A stretch of DNA of 11,744 nt from JAXJYR01 sp964593515 (lineage in GTDB: Bacteria; Bacillota_I; Bacilli_A; Erysipelotrichales; Erysipelotrichaceae), in assembly GCA_964593515.1 (NCBI GenBank), contig CAZQJH010000039.1, forward strand, positions 1-11,744, written 5' to 3'. Positions 5,500-11,744 of this stretch are shown here, piece after piece; position 1 is the stretch's first letter; each line of letters begins with the position of its first letter. Below the pieces are notes generated by a model, which saw only the letters and a list, made by a program, of their open reading frames with translations, made no database searches and was not told the DNA's origin. Position numbers and translations under genes: made by a program.

Positions 5500-6105
5500 A
5501 TGGAAGAGAAAAACGTAAATGAAGCAACATTAAATGAAGAAAATGTTGAAGAAGTAGAAACATGCGAAAGCGATCAAGTTAGTGAAGATAGTGAAGAAAC
5601 TAACAAAGATAAAAAAGGTTTTGGCTTTGTTTCAAAAAAGAAATATGAAGAAGCACAAAATGAGATTGAACGCTTAAGCAAAGAGTTATCTGATGCGAAA
5701 AATGCTTACTTTAAAGCATATGCTGATTGTGATAACTTAAAGAAACGCTTAACAAATGAAAGTGATATGATTAAAAAATATCGTATTCAATCATTTGCAA
5801 GCGAAATTTTACCGGTTATTGATAACCTAGAAAGAGCATTAGCTTATAAAGGGGAAGATGATGCGGTTAAAACATATGTTAAAGGATTTGAAATGATTTA
5901 TAATCAATTAATCAATATCTTAAACAATGAAGGTGTTAAAGAAATTGAAGCATTGAATTTACCATTTGATCCTAACTACCACCAAGCTTTAATGAGTGAG
6001 AGTGTTGAAGGAGTTGAAGCTGGATTAGTAGTTGAAGTATTACAAAAAGGTTATGTCTTAAAAGATCGTGTATTACGTGCATCACTAGTAAAAGTGAGCG
6101 AATAA
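5500..6105 (+). CDS. grpE: nucleotide exchange factor GrpE
   Basis: A 201-aa DnaK co-chaperone that releases ADP from DnaK and so resets the cycle. Residues 1-40 are an acidic, disordered tail (many E, D, S). Residues about 45-95 are a long helix forming the dimer coiled coil. The four-helix region contains SEILPVIDNLERAL (101-114). The C-terminal beta domain carries the signature FDPNYHQALM (156-165) and VLQKGYVLKDRVLRASLVKV (180-199). The start is ATG 5500 with AAGGAGGT at 5488-5495; an in-frame TTG further upstream lies inside hrcA and lacks an SD. The gene sits 13 bases after hrcA and 24 bases before dnaK, in the standard Firmicute order. Confidence 0.96.
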   Translation: MEEKNVNEATLNEENVEEVETCESDQVSEDSEETNKDKKGFGFVSKKKYEEAQNEIERLSKELSDAKNAYFKAYADCDNLKKRLTNESDMIKKYRIQSFASEILPVIDNLERALAYKGEDDAVKTYVKGFEMIYNQLINILNNEGVKEIEALNLPFDPNYHQALMSESVEGVEAGLVVEVLQKGYVLKDRVLRASLVKVSE

Positions 6106-6129
6106 AAAAGAAAGTGGAGGAAATTAATT

Positions 6130-7920
6130 ATGAGTAAAATTATTGGTATTGACTTAGGTACAACAAACAGTTGTGTATGTGTTATGGATGGGGGAGAATG
6201 TAAAGTAATTACTAACCCTGAAGGAAATCGTACAACACCATCAGTAGTAGCTTACAAAAACGGAGAAAGAATCGTTGGGGATGCTGCTAAACGTATGGTT
6301 GTAACAAACAAAGATACAGTATCAAGTGTTAAACGTTTAATTGGTACAAATGAAAAAGTAGAATTAGAAGGAAAACAATATACACCACAAGAAATCAGTG
6401 CAATGATTCTTCAATACTTAAAAGGATATGCTGAAGATTACTTAGGTGAAAAAGTAGAAAAAGCAGTAATTACAGTACCTGCTTACTTCAACGATGCTCA
6501 ACGTCAAGCAACTAAAGATGCTGGTAAAATTGCTGGTTTAGAAGTTGAACGTATTATCAACGAACCAACAGCAGCTGCTTTAGCTTATGGTATTGATAAA
6601 ACTGATGCTGAACAAAAAATCTTAGTATATGACTTAGGAGGAGGAACATTTGACGTTTCAGTCCTTGAATTAGCTGATGGAACATTCGAAGTATTATCAA
6701 CAAATGGAGATACAGCTTTAGGAGGAGATGACTTCGATAATGTTATCGTTAACTGGATGGTAGAAACATTCAAACAAGAAAATGGTGTTGATTTAAGTAA
6801 AAATGCAATGACAATGCAACGTTTAAAAGATGCTGCTGAAAAAGCTAAAAAAGACTTATCAGGTATTACACAAACACAAATTTCATTACCATTCATTACG
6901 CAAAGTGCTGATCAAGAACCATTACACTTTGAAGCTACATTAACTCGTGCTAAATTTGATCAAATGACTAAACACTTAGTTGATCGTACAATGGAACCAG
7001 TAAGAAAAGCTTTAAGCGATGCTGGATTAACTAAAAATGATATTCACCAAGTAATCTTAGTTGGTGGTTCAACTCGTATTCCTGCTGTACAAGAAGCAGT
7101 TAAAAATGTATTAGGTAAAGAACCAAACCGTTCAGTAAACCCTGATGAAGTAGTTGCGATGGGAGCTGCTATTCAAGGTGGAGTTATCCAAGGTGATGTT
7201 AAAGGGGTATTATTATTAGACGTAACACCATTATCATTAGGAATTGAAACAATGGGTGGAGTTATGACAGTATTAATTCCAAGAAATACAACTATTCCAA
7301 CAAGTAAATCACAAATCTTCTCAACAGCAGCTGATAACCAACCTGCCGTAGATATTCGTGTATTACAAGGGGAAAGACCAATGGCTAATGACAACAAAGA
7401 ATTAGGTATGTTTAAATTAGATGGTATTGCTCCTGCTCGTCGTGGAGTTCCTCAAATTGAAGTAACATTTGATATCGACGTTAATGGTATTGTTCACGTA
7501 TCAGCTAAAGATAAAGGAACTGGTAAAGAACAATCTATCACAATCCAAAACTCAAGTGGATTAACTGATGAAGAAATCGATAGAATGGTTCGTGAAGCTG
7601 AAGAACACAAAGCTGAAGATGAAAAACGTAAAGCTGAAATCGACTTACGTAATGAAGCTGAAGGATTTATCGCTCAAATCGATGGTGTATTAGCTGATAA
7701 CGGTGATAAGATTGATGCTAACCAAAAACAACAAGTTGAAGACTTACGTAACGACTTACAAAAATCATTAGATGATAACGATATGGAAGCAGTTAAAACT
7801 AAATTAGATGCTTTAAAACAAGCTATGCAAGCTGCTAGTGCACAAATGTACCAACAACAAGGTGATGCTTCAAATGCTAATGACGATGTAATGGATGCTG
7901 AATTCACTGAAAAGAACTAA
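6130..7920 (+). CDS. dnaK: molecular chaperone DnaK (Hsp70)
   Basis: A 596-aa ATP-dependent Hsp70 chaperone that binds exposed hydrophobic peptides with DnaJ and GrpE. The ATPase domain (1-355) shows GIDLGTTNS (6-14), catalytic K68, VPAYFNDAQRQATKDAG (116-132), YDLGGGTFDVS (167-177) and VGGSTRIPAV (311-320). The interdomain linker VLLLDVTP is at 360-367. The substrate-binding beta domain runs to about 475, followed by the helical lid and a Gln-rich stretch. The C-terminus NDDVMDAEFTEKN resembles the acidic tail of Firmicute DnaK. Its length is in the Gram-positive range, shorter than proteobacterial DnaK, consistent with the known missing segment in the ATPase domain. The SD GTGGAGG lies 9 bases before ATG. 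A 13-bp hairpin follows within 10 bases of the stop. Confidence 0.98.
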   Translation: MSKIIGIDLGTTNSCVCVMDGGECKVITNPEGNRTTPSVVAYKNGERIVGDAAKRMVVTNKDTVSSVKRLIGTNEKVELEGKQYTPQEISAMILQYLKGYAEDYLGEKVEKAVITVPAYFNDAQRQATKDAGKIAGLEVERIINEPTAAALAYGIDKTDAEQKILVYDLGGGTFDVSVLELADGTFEVLSTNGDTALGGDDFDNVIVNWMVETFKQENGVDLSKNAMTMQRLKDAAEKAKKDLSGITQTQISLPFITQSADQEPLHFEATLTRAKFDQMTKHLVDRTMEPVRKALSDAGLTKNDIHQVILVGGSTRIPAVQEAVKNVLGKEPNRSVNPDEVVAMGAAIQGGVIQGDVKGVLLLDVTPLSLGIETMGGVMTVLIPRNTTIPTSKSQIFSTAADNQPAVDIRVLQGERPMANDNKELGMFKLDGIAPARRGVPQIEVTFDIDVNGIVHVSAKDKGTGKEQSITIQNSSGLTDEEIDRMVREAEEHKAEDEKRKAEIDLRNEAEGFIAQIDGVLADNGDKIDANQKQQVEDLRNDLQKSLDDNDMEAVKTKLDALKQAMQAASAQMYQQQGDASNANDDVMDAEFTEKN

Positions 7921-7929
7921 TATATAATC

Positions 7930-7959
7930 ATTATGCCTAGTGGTTTCACTAGGCATAAT
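7930..7959 (+). other. 13-bp perfect hairpin between dnaK and dnaJ
   Basis: ATTATGCCTAGTG (7930-7942) and CACTAGGCATAAT (7947-7959) pair perfectly around loop GTTT. No T-run follows on either strand, so it is not a standard intrinsic terminator. It starts 10 bases after the dnaK stop and ends 35 bases before dnaJ. It probably protects the dnaK mRNA 3' end or sets a processing point that lowers dnaJ relative to dnaK; that role is inference. Confidence 0.7.
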
Positions 7960-7994
7960 TGAAGTTAAATAACAATAAGAAAAGGGGTGTTATA

Positions 7995-9104
7995 ATGGCT
8001 GACAAAAGAGATTATTATGAAGTGTTGGGGATAAGTAAAGGTGCTAGTGATGATGAGATTAAAAAAGCTTATCGTAAAATGGCAAAAAAATATCACCCTG
8101 ATATTAATAAAGAAGCTGATGCTGAAGCTAAATTTAAAGAAGTAAATGAAGCTTATGAAGTATTATCTGATCCACAAAAGAAACAAATTTATGATCAATA
8201 TGGACATGCCGGACTAGATGGTTCAGCTGGATTTGGTCAAGGTGGATTTGGTGACTTTGGTGGATTTGAAGATATCTTTAGTTCATTCTTTGGTGGTGGT
8301 TTTGGTGGAGGTTCTTCACGCCGCACACAAAGTGGACCACGTAAAGGTAATGATCGTTTTATGAAAATGCGTGTTGATTTTATGGATGCGATTTTCGGTA
8401 AAACAGAAACAATTCGTTTAGATGTTGATGAACAATGTAGTGAATGTAATGGAACCGGTGCTAAATCTAGTAGCGACATTAAAACTTGTGGACAATGTAA
8501 TGGTAGTGGACGAGTAATGAGTCAACAACGTACACCATTTGGTGTATTCCAATCTGAAAGCGAATGTCCAAGTTGTAATGGTAAAGGTAAAACAATTGTC
8601 AACAAATGTCCTAAATGTAATGGTAAAGGATATGAACGTAAACGTAGTGAAATTGATATTAAGATTCCAGCCGGAATTCAAAGTGGTCAACAATTAAGAA
8701 TTCCAAATAAAGGTGAACGTGGAATTAATGGTGGACCTAATGGAGATTTATATATCGAATTTATTGTATCACCACATAAACAATTCGTTCGTGATGGAAA
8801 TAATATCCATATTACAATTCCTATTAGTGCCATTGATGCTACCTTAGGAGCTAAGGTTGAAGTACCTACAGTATATGGTGATGAAACCTTAGAAATTCCA
8901 GCAGGTACTCAATATGGTCAACAATTTAGAATTAAAGGTAAAGGAGTTAAATCAGTTCGTGGCGATGTAGGAGATCAATATGTTGAAATTAAAATTGAAA
9001 TTCCAAAGAAAGTTTCGCATGAAGAAAAAGAATTATATGAAAAACTTCGTAAAGTTCACAAAAATGATACTCCATTTGAAAAATTCAAAAAATTATTTAA
9101 ATAA
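7995..9104 (+). CDS. dnaJ: chaperone protein DnaJ (Hsp40, type I)
   Basis: A 369-aa co-chaperone that delivers substrates to DnaK and stimulates its ATPase. The J domain (1-70) has the essential HPD at 34-36. A Gly/Phe-rich linker runs about 75-108 and includes the DIF motif (93-95). The zinc-binding region has four CxxCxGxG repeats at 148-155 (CSECNGTG), 165-172 (CGQCNGSG), 191-198 (CPSCNGKG) and 205-212 (CPKCNGKG), all complete. Two substrate-binding beta domains follow to the end. ATG 7995 is chosen because AGGGGTG sits at 7983-7989; an in-frame TTG at 7959 falls at the end of the preceding hairpin. It is the last gene of the operon; no prmA-like gene follows, unlike in Bacillus. A terminator comes 58 bases after the stop. 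Confidence 0.97.
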   Translation: MADKRDYYEVLGISKGASDDEIKKAYRKMAKKYHPDINKEADAEAKFKEVNEAYEVLSDPQKKQIYDQYGHAGLDGSAGFGQGGFGDFGGFEDIFSSFFGGGFGGGSSRRTQSGPRKGNDRFMKMRVDFMDAIFGKTETIRLDVDEQCSECNGTGAKSSSDIKTCGQCNGSGRVMSQQRTPFGVFQSESECPSCNGKGKTIVNKCPKCNGKGYERKRSEIDIKIPAGIQSGQQLRIPNKGERGINGGPNGDLYIEFIVSPHKQFVRDGNNIHITIPISAIDATLGAKVEVPTVYGDETLEIPAGTQYGQQFRIKGKGVKSVRGDVGDQYVEIKIEIPKKVSHEEKELYEKLRKVHKNDTPFEKFKKLFK

Positions 9105-9113
9105 ACTAAAAAA

Positions 9114-9134
9114 CCTTGAGCGTAAAGTTCAAGG
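9114..9134 (+). other. small hairpin just after dnaJ
   Basis: CCTTGAGC (9114-9121) and GTTCAAGG (9127-9134) form an 8-bp stem (one G-U) with loop GTAAA, 10 bases after the dnaJ stop. No T-run follows, so it is more likely an mRNA 3' stabilizer than a terminator. It could equally be chance. Confidence 0.4.
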
Positions 9135-9161
9135 TGGATAAGAAAGTATTTTAGAGAATGC

Positions 9162-9200
9162 GGTGTAACCTTGCAAAATGTGGTTACACCCTTTTTCTTT
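9162..9200 (+). terminator. intrinsic terminator of the heat-shock operon
   Basis: GGTGTAACC (9162-9170) and GGTTACACC (9182-9190) make a 9-bp perfect stem with an 11-base loop, followed by CTTTTTCTTT. Position and form fit the end of the hrcA-grpE-dnaK-dnaJ transcript. Confidence 0.88.
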
Positions 9201-9286
9201 ATGCTGATTTAGATATAGTTTGTTTTTGATAATGTTTTCCTTAACAATGCCACAGATATATAAGTTTTCTATACTGTCTTATCAAT
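9201..9286. other. intergenic spacer without recognised gene
   Basis: No open frame with an SD, tRNA-like fold or known riboswitch was recognised here. A weak promoter-like pair, ATGCCA (9247-9252) and TATACT (9270-9275) with a 17-base spacer, could start a transcript near 9282. That transcript would run straight into the hairpin at 9287, so any product would be very short. Confidence 0.3.
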
Positions 9287-9312
9287 TTGAAGCCAAAGCT
9301 TCAACGTTTTTT
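9287..9312 (+). terminator. second terminator-like hairpin in the dnaJ downstream region
   Basis: TTGAAGC (9287-9293) and GCTTCAA (9298-9304) pair around loop CAAA, followed by CG and six T (9307-9312). It is a compact intrinsic-terminator form, about 90 bases past the main dnaJ terminator. It may be a backup or may end a short transcript from the spacer. Confidence 0.6.
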
Positions 9313-9314
9313 AT

Positions 9315-9355
9315 ATAAAGAAAATGACTAGTTACCTAGCCATTTTCTTTATTTT
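9315..9355 (+). terminator. third terminator-like hairpin
   Basis: AAAGAAAATGACTAG (9317-9331) and CTAGCCATTTTCTTT (9336-9350) pair at 14 of 15 positions around loop TTAC. Two further A-T pairs extend the stem outward, and ATTTT follows on the plus strand. It lies immediately before AAAGGAG (9356-9362). It could therefore be a plain terminator or a regulatory hairpin in front of the small ORF described at 9324-9500. Confidence 0.6.
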
Positions 9356-9500
9356 AAAGGAGAAAAAATTTATAAAGAAATTATTATTCTTTATCACAAT
9401 ATTTCTATTGTTAATGATATTATATGCGATGGTTGACGATAAAAAATCGATAAACTATGGAAAAATATGTTATTTGCAAAAATTTAAAAGTGTTGTATAA
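9324..9500 (+). CDS. possible tiny membrane peptide with uncertain start, or gene remnant
   Basis: One frame is open from ATG 9324 to TAA 9498-9500 (58 codons plus stop). That ATG lies inside a hairpin stem and has no SD. A good SD, AAAGGAG at 9356-9362, instead points to 9372, where the codon is ATA rather than ATG. From there the 42-residue product begins KKLLFFITIFLLLMILYAM, a positively charged N-terminus plus one hydrophobic helix, then a polar tail with a single Cys. This looks like a signal-anchor or small membrane peptide. It may be real with a rare ATA start, a gene disabled by an ATG-to-ATA change, or a degraded lipoprotein remnant. The tail overlaps the next gene's promoter. I cannot assign a family. 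Confidence 0.3.
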   Translation: MTSYLAIFFILKEKKFIKKLLFFITIFLLLMILYAMVDDKKSINYGKICYLQKFKSVV

Positions 9501-9501
9501 T
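9474..9501 (+). promoter_or_regulatory. promoter of the tyrosine-rich hypothetical gene
   Basis: -35 TTGCAA (9474-9479), 16-base spacer, perfect -10 TATAAT (9496-9501). The predicted start is near 9508, so the leader is only about 9 bases and the SD AGAGGTGA (9505-9512) would lie at or across the 5' end. The region shares TTGCAAAA and AAAAGTGTTG with the repeats upstream of the Y-family polymerase gene. Confidence 0.65.
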
Positions 9502-9516
9502 TCTAGAGGTGATAAA

Positions 9517-9891
9517 ATGAGATTATTTGAATTAGATGTAGAAGCGCTCAAGCAACAAGCAAGTGAGAAATTTGCTAATAAATATATCGAAATCGTTAAT
9601 AGTGATTGGTATATTGATGATTTATATGAAGGACAAATTAGTTTAGCTGGTTTAGATGAAACTTTATATGTTAGCACTAATTATGTTTATCATGATGTGG
9701 ATGTTAATGGTAATAAAACTAGATATAAAATGCCTTTAACTTGTATTTTGGTTAAAAATCATGCTTATGAAGTTATTTATAATTATGATGATGCTTATTA
9801 TGTTGCTTATGAAGATGAAGGAAAAATAAGCTTTATTTTATACCGTGATTTTATTGATTTCATTAAAGCATATTATCACCAAATTGCTTAA
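9517..9891 (+). CDS. hypothetical protein, tyrosine-rich, acidic
   Basis: A 124-aa soluble protein that I do not recognise. It has no signal peptide, membrane segment or Cys cluster. Sixteen of 124 residues are Tyr, concentrated in the second half (for example YEVIYNYDDAYYVAYEDE at 88-105), with many Asp and Glu. The N-terminal 25 residues look helical; the middle and end alternate polar and hydrophobic residues as in beta strands, ending in a helix (RDFIDFIKAYYHQ). ATG 9517 has AGAGGTGA at 9505-9512 with the same spacing as other genes here; an ATG at 9457 would give 20 more residues but lies upstream of the promoter and has no SD. It has its own promoter and no obvious terminator before the helicase gene 70 bases downstream, so read-through is possible. 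No function is proposed. Confidence 0.75.
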   Translation: MRLFELDVEALKQQASEKFANKYIEIVNSDWYIDDLYEGQISLAGLDETLYVSTNYVYHDVDVNGNKTRYKMPLTCILVKNHAYEVIYNYDDAYYVAYEDEGKISFILYRDFIDFIKAYYHQIA

Positions 9892-9898
9892 AAAGTAA

Positions 9899-9928
9899 TT
9901 GACTAATATGAATAAGAAATGGTAGAAT
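9899..9928 (+). promoter_or_regulatory. promoter of the DEAD-box helicase gene
   Basis: -35 TTGACT (9899-9904, 5 of 6 consensus), 18-base spacer, -10 TAGAAT (9923-9928, 5 of 6). The predicted start is near 9935, at the first base of a 14-base palindrome, giving a leader of about 28 bases. Confidence 0.7.
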
Positions 9929-9934
9929 TGTACG

Positions 9935-9948
9935 GTTGCTTAAGCAAC
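9935..9948 (+). promoter_or_regulatory. 14-base palindrome at the helicase transcript start
   Basis: GTTGCTTAAGCAAC is a perfect inverted repeat (GTTGC-TTAA-GCAAC) starting at the predicted first transcribed base. As RNA it gives a 5-bp hairpin at the very 5' end, which could protect the mRNA. As DNA it could be an operator. It ends 4 bases before the SD region. Confidence 0.4.
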
Positions 9949-9962
9949 AGAAAGAGGTAGTG

Positions 9963-11675
9963 ATGACAACATTTAAGGATTTAAATTTAAGTAGTGAATT
10001 ATTACGCGTTATCGAAGAAATTGGTTATGAGAATCCAACTCCAATTCAAGCTCAAAGTATTCCAGCAATTATGGAAGGAAGAGATGTTTTAGGTAAGTCT
10101 CATACTGGTACAGGTAAAACTGCAGCTTTTGGAATTCCAGCAATCGAAAAAGCTACTTATGGTAGTGATTTTCCTCATGCATTAATTATTTGTCCTACTC
10201 GTGAATTAGTTACACAAGTGGCAATGGAATTAAGAAAGTTTAGTAAATATAAAGAAGGGGTAAAAATTGTGCCAATTTATGGAGGAGCCCCAATTGATCG
10301 TCAAATTCAATTATTAAAACGTGGTTGCAGCATTGTAGTTGGTACACCAGGAAGAATTATGGATCATTTAAATCGCCGTACATTAAAATTAAAAAATATT
10401 GATATGGTTATTTTAGATGAAGCTGATGAAATGCTTAATATGGGATTTAAAGAAGATATTGAAGAAATCTTATCAATGATGCCTAAAGAACGTGATTATC
10501 AAACAATTTTATTTAGTGCAACTTTCCCTAAAGAAATCTTAAAAATCGCTTCTACGTTCCAAAAAGACCCAATTACTGTTGAAATCGAAAGTGCTCAACG
10601 TACAATTGATACGATTAAACAAGTTTATTATGAAGTTCCTAAAGGTAAAAAAGCTAATGCTTTAAGAGTATTATTAAATCATTATGATCCTGAATTATGT
10701 ATGATCTTTGCGAATACAAAGAAAATGGTTGATGAGTTATGTGATGAATTAAACAAACATGATATCAAAGCTGTTTCTATTCATGGAGATATGAAACAAG
10801 AATTCAGATCAAGAGTAATGGATCAATTTAGAAGTGGATTATATCCAGTATTAATTGCAACGGATGTAGCTGCTCGTGGTATTGATGTTGATGATATTGA
10901 TTTAGTAGTTAACTTTGATATTCCACAAGACAATGAATATTATATTCACCGTGTAGGACGTACTGGACGTGCAGGTAAAAAAGGAGTAGCAATTACTTTA
11001 GTTTGTGGTGCTCGTCAAAAAGGTATTATTAAAAATATCAAAAAATATACTAAGAGTGAAATTCACCACGAGAATTTACCTTCATCTAAACAAATTGAAA
11101 AAGCTAATCGTAAAGCATATATTGAAATGGTTAAACAAGCTTGTGATGAAGGTTTAACTGAATCAAGTATGGAAATTGCTAATGATTTATTAGCTGAAGG
11201 AATTGCCTTAGAGAATATTTTAAGTGCTTTAATTTCTATGACTTACAAAAATGAAGTTATTGATATTGAAGAAGAAGAAAAAATCAAGAAATTTAGTTCT
11301 AACTTTAAACCAGTTACTTTAAAATTCTCAGTTGGGAAAAATGATGGTATTCAAATCAACAATGTAGTAGCTGCTATTATTGAAGAATGTGATATTTCAG
11401 GTAAATATATTGGGAAAATTGATATTCGTAAATCATTTACTTTAGTAGATATTGCCGCTGAAAAAGTAGATTTAGTATTAAATAACATGCAAGGAGCTAA
11501 AATTAGAAAAGTAACTTGTCAAGTTGATATTGATCATGCCCCTGAAAAGAAAGATAAAAATGATAAGAAGGGAACTAGAGTAGAAAAAAGACGTGAAGAA
11601 CGTCGTCGTAGCAAACGTAAAGATAGCAAAAAGGATGGAAGTATCCGTAAAAGTAAAAAGAAAAACAAAGGATAA
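9963..11675 (+). CDS. DEAD-box ATP-dependent RNA helicase (DeaD/CshA-like) with DbpA RNA-binding domain
   Basis: A 570-aa RNA helicase likely acting in ribosome assembly and mRNA turnover, important in the cold in relatives. Motifs in order: Q motif around Q29 (PTPIQ), motif I SHTGTGKT (46-53), Ia PTRE (78-81), Ib TPGR (128-131), II DEAD (152-155), III SAT (185-187), IV MIFANTKK (247-254), V ATDVAARGID (299-308) and VI HRVGRTGR (329-336). Residues about 448-525 match a DbpA/CsdA RNA-binding domain (LKFSVGKNDGI, IGKIDIRKSFTLVDI). The last 45 residues are a Lys/Arg-rich tail (REERRRSKRKDSKK) for nonspecific RNA binding. The start is ATG 9963 after AGAGGT (9953-9958); an in-frame TTG at 9936 lies in the leader palindrome. 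It is monocistronic with its own promoter and terminator. Whether it is a DeaD, CshA or DbpA/YxiN orthologue cannot be decided; its length favours DeaD. Confidence 0.95.
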   Translation: MTTFKDLNLSSELLRVIEEIGYENPTPIQAQSIPAIMEGRDVLGKSHTGTGKTAAFGIPAIEKATYGSDFPHALIICPTRELVTQVAMELRKFSKYKEGVKIVPIYGGAPIDRQIQLLKRGCSIVVGTPGRIMDHLNRRTLKLKNIDMVILDEADEMLNMGFKEDIEEILSMMPKERDYQTILFSATFPKEILKIASTFQKDPITVEIESAQRTIDTIKQVYYEVPKGKKANALRVLLNHYDPELCMIFANTKKMVDELCDELNKHDIKAVSIHGDMKQEFRSRVMDQFRSGLYPVLIATDVAARGIDVDDIDLVVNFDIPQDNEYYIHRVGRTGRAGKKGVAITLVCGARQKGIIKNIKKYTKSEIHHENLPSSKQIEKANRKAYIEMVKQACDEGLTESSMEIANDLLAEGIALENILSALISMTYKNEVIDIEEEEKIKKFSSNFKPVTLKFSVGKNDGIQINNVVAAIIEECDISGKYIGKIDIRKSFTLVDIAAEKVDLVLNNMQGAKIRKVTCQVDIDHAPEKKDKNDKKGTRVEKRREERRRSKRKDSKKDGSIRKSKKKNKG

Positions 11676-11703
11676 AAGGTAAATCTACCTTTTATCCTTT
11701 TTT
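11667..11703 (+). terminator. intrinsic terminator of the DEAD-box helicase gene
   Basis: AGGATAAAAGGTA (11669-11681) and TACCTTTTATCCT (11686-11698) form a 13-bp perfect stem around loop AATC, extended by A-T pairs and followed by a T-run to 11703. The stem includes the stop codon TAA at 11673-11675, so termination is tightly coupled to the gene end. Confidence 0.92.
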
Positions 11704-11744
11704 AATTAGATAATGAAGATAACAATATAACATCAACATAAAAT

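Noticed and set aside
6585..7907. Long open frames antisense to dnaK as genes
   Set aside because: They mirror the strong codon bias of dnaK, have no SD or promoter, and give low-complexity Ser/Ile-rich products.
7991..7996. TATAAT overlapping the dnaJ start codon as a promoter
   Set aside because: It would start transcription inside the gene beyond its SD; it is simply SD-spacer-ATG sequence.
8237..8693. Open frames antisense to dnaJ as genes
   Set aside because: They arise opposite the Gly/Phe-rich and CxxCxGxG regions, giving Pro- and Thr-rich nonsense with no SD.
9120..9200. T-box or other riboswitch leader (AAGGTGG at 9131 before a terminator)
   Set aside because: No full T-box sequence, no Stem I features, and the terminator is placed at the end of dnaJ rather than before an amino-acid gene.

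Overview
The window is a piece of chromosome from a low-GC Gram-positive bacterium (Firmicutes). The DNA is strongly AT-rich, Shine-Dalgarno (SD) sites are AGAGGTGA or AGGAGG, promoters are sigma-A-like, CIRCE operators precede hrcA, and DnaK has the Gram-positive form. TGA serves as an ordinary stop codon (Y-family polymerase, yolD-like gene, hrcA), so it is not a Mycoplasma or Spiroplasma. The protein set would fit an Erysipelotrichia-like gut Firmicute, but that placement is inference. No insertion sequence, CRISPR array, tRNA or rRNA was seen.

Bases 1-3569: a possible gene tail (1-72), then a cation diffusion facilitator transporter (111-1268) that converges on and overlaps a LexA/HdiR-type self-cleaving repressor (1265-1858, minus). 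This repressor diverges from an operon for a UmuC-like Y-family DNA polymerase (2000-3256) and a YolD-like protein (3246-3569). Together they look like a self-contained SOS-type lesion-bypass module. Its 120-base control region carries a 14-bp palindrome over the repressor's -35 region and two tandem 11-bp repeats just upstream of the polymerase's -35.

Bases 3556-4350: pgeF/ylmD-type laccase-domain protein on the minus strand, converging on the yolD-like gene with a 14-base overlap.

Bases 4388-9200: the class I heat-shock operon hrcA-grpE-dnaK-dnaJ. It has one strong promoter bracketed by two CIRCE operators, a 13-bp hairpin between dnaK and dnaJ, and a strong terminator after dnaJ. HrcA represses the operon; DnaK, DnaJ and GrpE form the chaperone cycle.

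Bases 9201-9516: a long intergenic stretch with two more terminator-like hairpins and a possible tiny membrane-peptide ORF with an odd start. Bases 9517-9891: a tyrosine-rich protein of unknown function with its own promoter. Bases 9963-11675: a DEAD-box RNA helicase with a DbpA-type RNA-binding domain and a basic tail, closed by a strong terminator. Nothing was recognised in 11704-11744.

Several long open frames begin at GTG or TTG codons that lie inside SD or operator sequences. The starts below were moved to the ATG with a properly spaced SD. The most interesting parts are the repressor/polymerase/YolD module with its operators, the reciprocal terminators buried inside convergent neighbours, and the double CIRCE.
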